Made by a program: the position numbers and the translations under genes. Source: Apostichopus japonicus (lineage: Eukaryota; Echinodermata; Holothuroidea; Aspidochirotida; Stichopodidae). From it: a stretch of DNA of 64,000 nucleotides. The notes beneath the pieces are model-generated. The model was not told where the DNA came from and searched no databases. It worked only from the letters and a program-made list of their open reading frames with translations. Positions 62,411 through 64,000 of this stretch are shown in pieces (position 1 is the first letter of the stretch; the number at the start of each line of letters is the position of its first letter). Location: NCBI RefSeq assembly GCF_037975245.1, contig NC_092561.1:8858501-8922500 (forward strand). The letters run 5' to 3'.

Positions 62411-63020
62411 TTGTCTCTCTCCTCGTGTCCCTTCTCCCCTCTTATCCCTTACTCCCGTCTCCTCCCCGGCCTCTTTCCCGGCCACCTCCCCTTCCCTCTC
62501 TCCCTCTCCTCCTCTCTCCCCCTTTCCTCTTTAATTCCCGTCCCCTCCTTTTCAAAGTTCCCCTCTCCGCGGCCTTATAAATTTCCCCTCTCCATCCTGT
62601 AAAGCCCCCCTATTGCCCGAAGCCGGTCACATCATCACGATTATACTAAAGAAGTTTGAAACAGGGTAAGTCCAACTTACGGTGCCATATTGAACTAAAT
62701 TGTTTTGTATTTCCATATACCTTGTCCCTCTCCTCGTGTCCCTTCCCCCATATTGTCCCCTTCCTCGTCTCCCCCTCGGCCACCTCCCCTTCCCTCTCTC
62801 CCTCTCTCCCCCTTTCCTCTTTAATTCCCTTCCCCTCCTCTTCAAAGTTCACCTCTCCGCGTGGCCTTATAAATTTCCCCTCTCCACCCTGTAAAGTCCC
62901 CCTATTGCCCGAAGCCGGTCACATCATCACGATTATATACTAAAGAAGTTTGAAACAGGGTAAGTCCAACTGACGATGCCATATTGAACTAAACTGTTTT
63001 GTATTTCCATATATAGACAT
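62411..63020. repeat. Tandem duplication of an about 311-bp CT-rich unit
   Basis: Copies start at about 62411 and 62722 (TTGTCTCTCTCCTCGTGTCC and TTGTCCCTCTCCTCGTGTCC). Both continue through polypyrimidine sequence to TTCAAAGTTC, GGCCTTATAAATTTCCCC, GCCCGAAGCCGGTCACATCA, GAAGTTTGAAACAGGG and GTATTTCCATATA. Open frames through the CT-rich part are compositional. Confidence 0.92.
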
Positions 63021-63664
63021 ACCCAATTCCCTATCTAGGTTAGGGCACTTCTAAACAAACCTTCCCGTTTGGCCCCTCATGTTAACTTACTCTCTCTTTT
63101 TTCTCGGTTATTCTTTATCTTCCCGCTCTGACAAGACAAGTGTAATCTAACCATGTATGCCTTTTAAATAAAGTATTATCCAGTCGTGCCGCCGATAACG
63201 TTTTTTTTTCTTAGGGATCTATCTTTGTTATCTTTTGCTTATTTGAAGACGTACATATGTGAGATAAAAGTATGGGGCCTTGAGATTATGTTATTTTGAA
63301 AGATTAGGTACGAGTTCACTTGATACTGATATGCTGATTATAGGCCTGTACATATGAGATGTTATATATCATCCGTACATTTTTAATCAAAGCCTCCTGA
63401 AGTCTCGAGTTTCATTTTCCTCCCCCTTTTTCAGGTACTGCTTTTAGTTTTTTAGTTTTTTTTCTTTGCCTTTTCATTTCTTTTCTGATTAACCTTAAGC
63501 AGCAGATAAGGTGATACGTCGTTATGCATATAACTTCCAAACCTTGTGCAAGTCATAGTGACGTAACCGAAGGAATTTCAGGCTTTCATTGTAACAAAAG
63601 TAGGGGTTTCTTCCCCCCATGTTTCGTATATGGCAAGCCATGTGGGACAAACACTGCATAACAT

Positions 63665-63984
63665 ATCCGCGTATTAATTCGAATATATACGCGTATTAAT
63701 TCGAATATATACGCGTATTAATTCGAATATACATGTGTTGTAGCCTACATGTGTAAAGTTTCGCTTTTTGAAGCGATCTCGCGAGCCCGCCAAAACATTT
63801 ATCGTTGGTATATGTACACAGCAAGAGCGGAAATGTTTTTTCGTGTATATTCTAATTAATCCGTGCATATATTGGATTTAATCCCCATATGTATTTTATT
63901 TAATACGAGTATCTATTCGAATTAATACGTGTATATATTCGAATTAATACGTGTATATATTCGAATTAATACGCGGATATATTT
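63665..63984. mobile_element. Foldback element with 22-bp subrepeats in its arms
   Basis: The left arm (63665-63731) is three copies of a 22-bp unit, TATTAATTCGAATATATACG with variants, after ATATCCGCG. The right arm (about 63897-63984) carries the same units in reverse complement, ending CGCGGATATAT. The spacer is about 165 bp. It is a compact inverted-repeat element with internally repeated arms. Confidence 0.82.
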
Positions 63985-64000
63985 AAGCCATATGATTGGC

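Noticed and set aside
62396-62943. Ser/Pro/Leu-rich open frames
   Set aside because: They are compositional frames through polypyrimidine repeats.

Overview
The window looks like AT-rich nuclear DNA of a marine invertebrate deuterostome. An echinoderm, possibly a sea cucumber, is my best guess. It rests on GT-AG introns, expanded secreted C-type lectins, dense non-autonomous transposons and tRNA-derived SINEs. It is an inference, since no species marker is present. Four protein-coding genes can be supported. Most of the rest is repeats or sequence in which I recognise nothing, and nearly all other open frames are short chance frames, antisense shadows of exons, or frames through tandem repeats.

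Layout. 1-15.8 kb holds no intact gene. It contains inverted-repeat elements, a decayed THAP-domain fragment (6.6 kb), a nested cluster of palindromic and long-terminal-inverted-repeat elements (7.93-10.61 kb), and two short hAT-type MITEs (11.9 and 13.5 kb). 15.8-30.3 kb is a cluster of three small secreted C-type lectin genes (strands -, +, -). They start their lectin domains alike (CPPYW or CPPFW) but differ in calcium-site residues and exon structure. 30.3-37.6 kb is repeat-rich and gene-free: a long (TA)n tract, two TTAA-type and hAT-type MITEs, a foldback element and an 85-bp tandem array. 37.6-55.2 kb is one complete minus-strand gene of 11 coding exons for a mitochondrial carrier homolog 2 (MTCH2)-like protein of 308 residues. 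Its introns hold SINEs, LINE remnants and minisatellites. 55.2-64 kb has no recognisable gene and ends in a polypyrimidine-rich tandem duplication and a foldback element built of 22-bp subrepeats.

Function. The lectins are expected to be exported and to recognise carbohydrate or microbial surfaces in body fluids. MTCH2 is an unrelated housekeeping gene of the outer mitochondrial membrane. The most unusual structure is the 7.93-10.37 kb array. Two different long-TIR elements each sit between copies of the same 9-bp sequence, which is also the terminal inverted repeat of a TA-flanked palindromic element.
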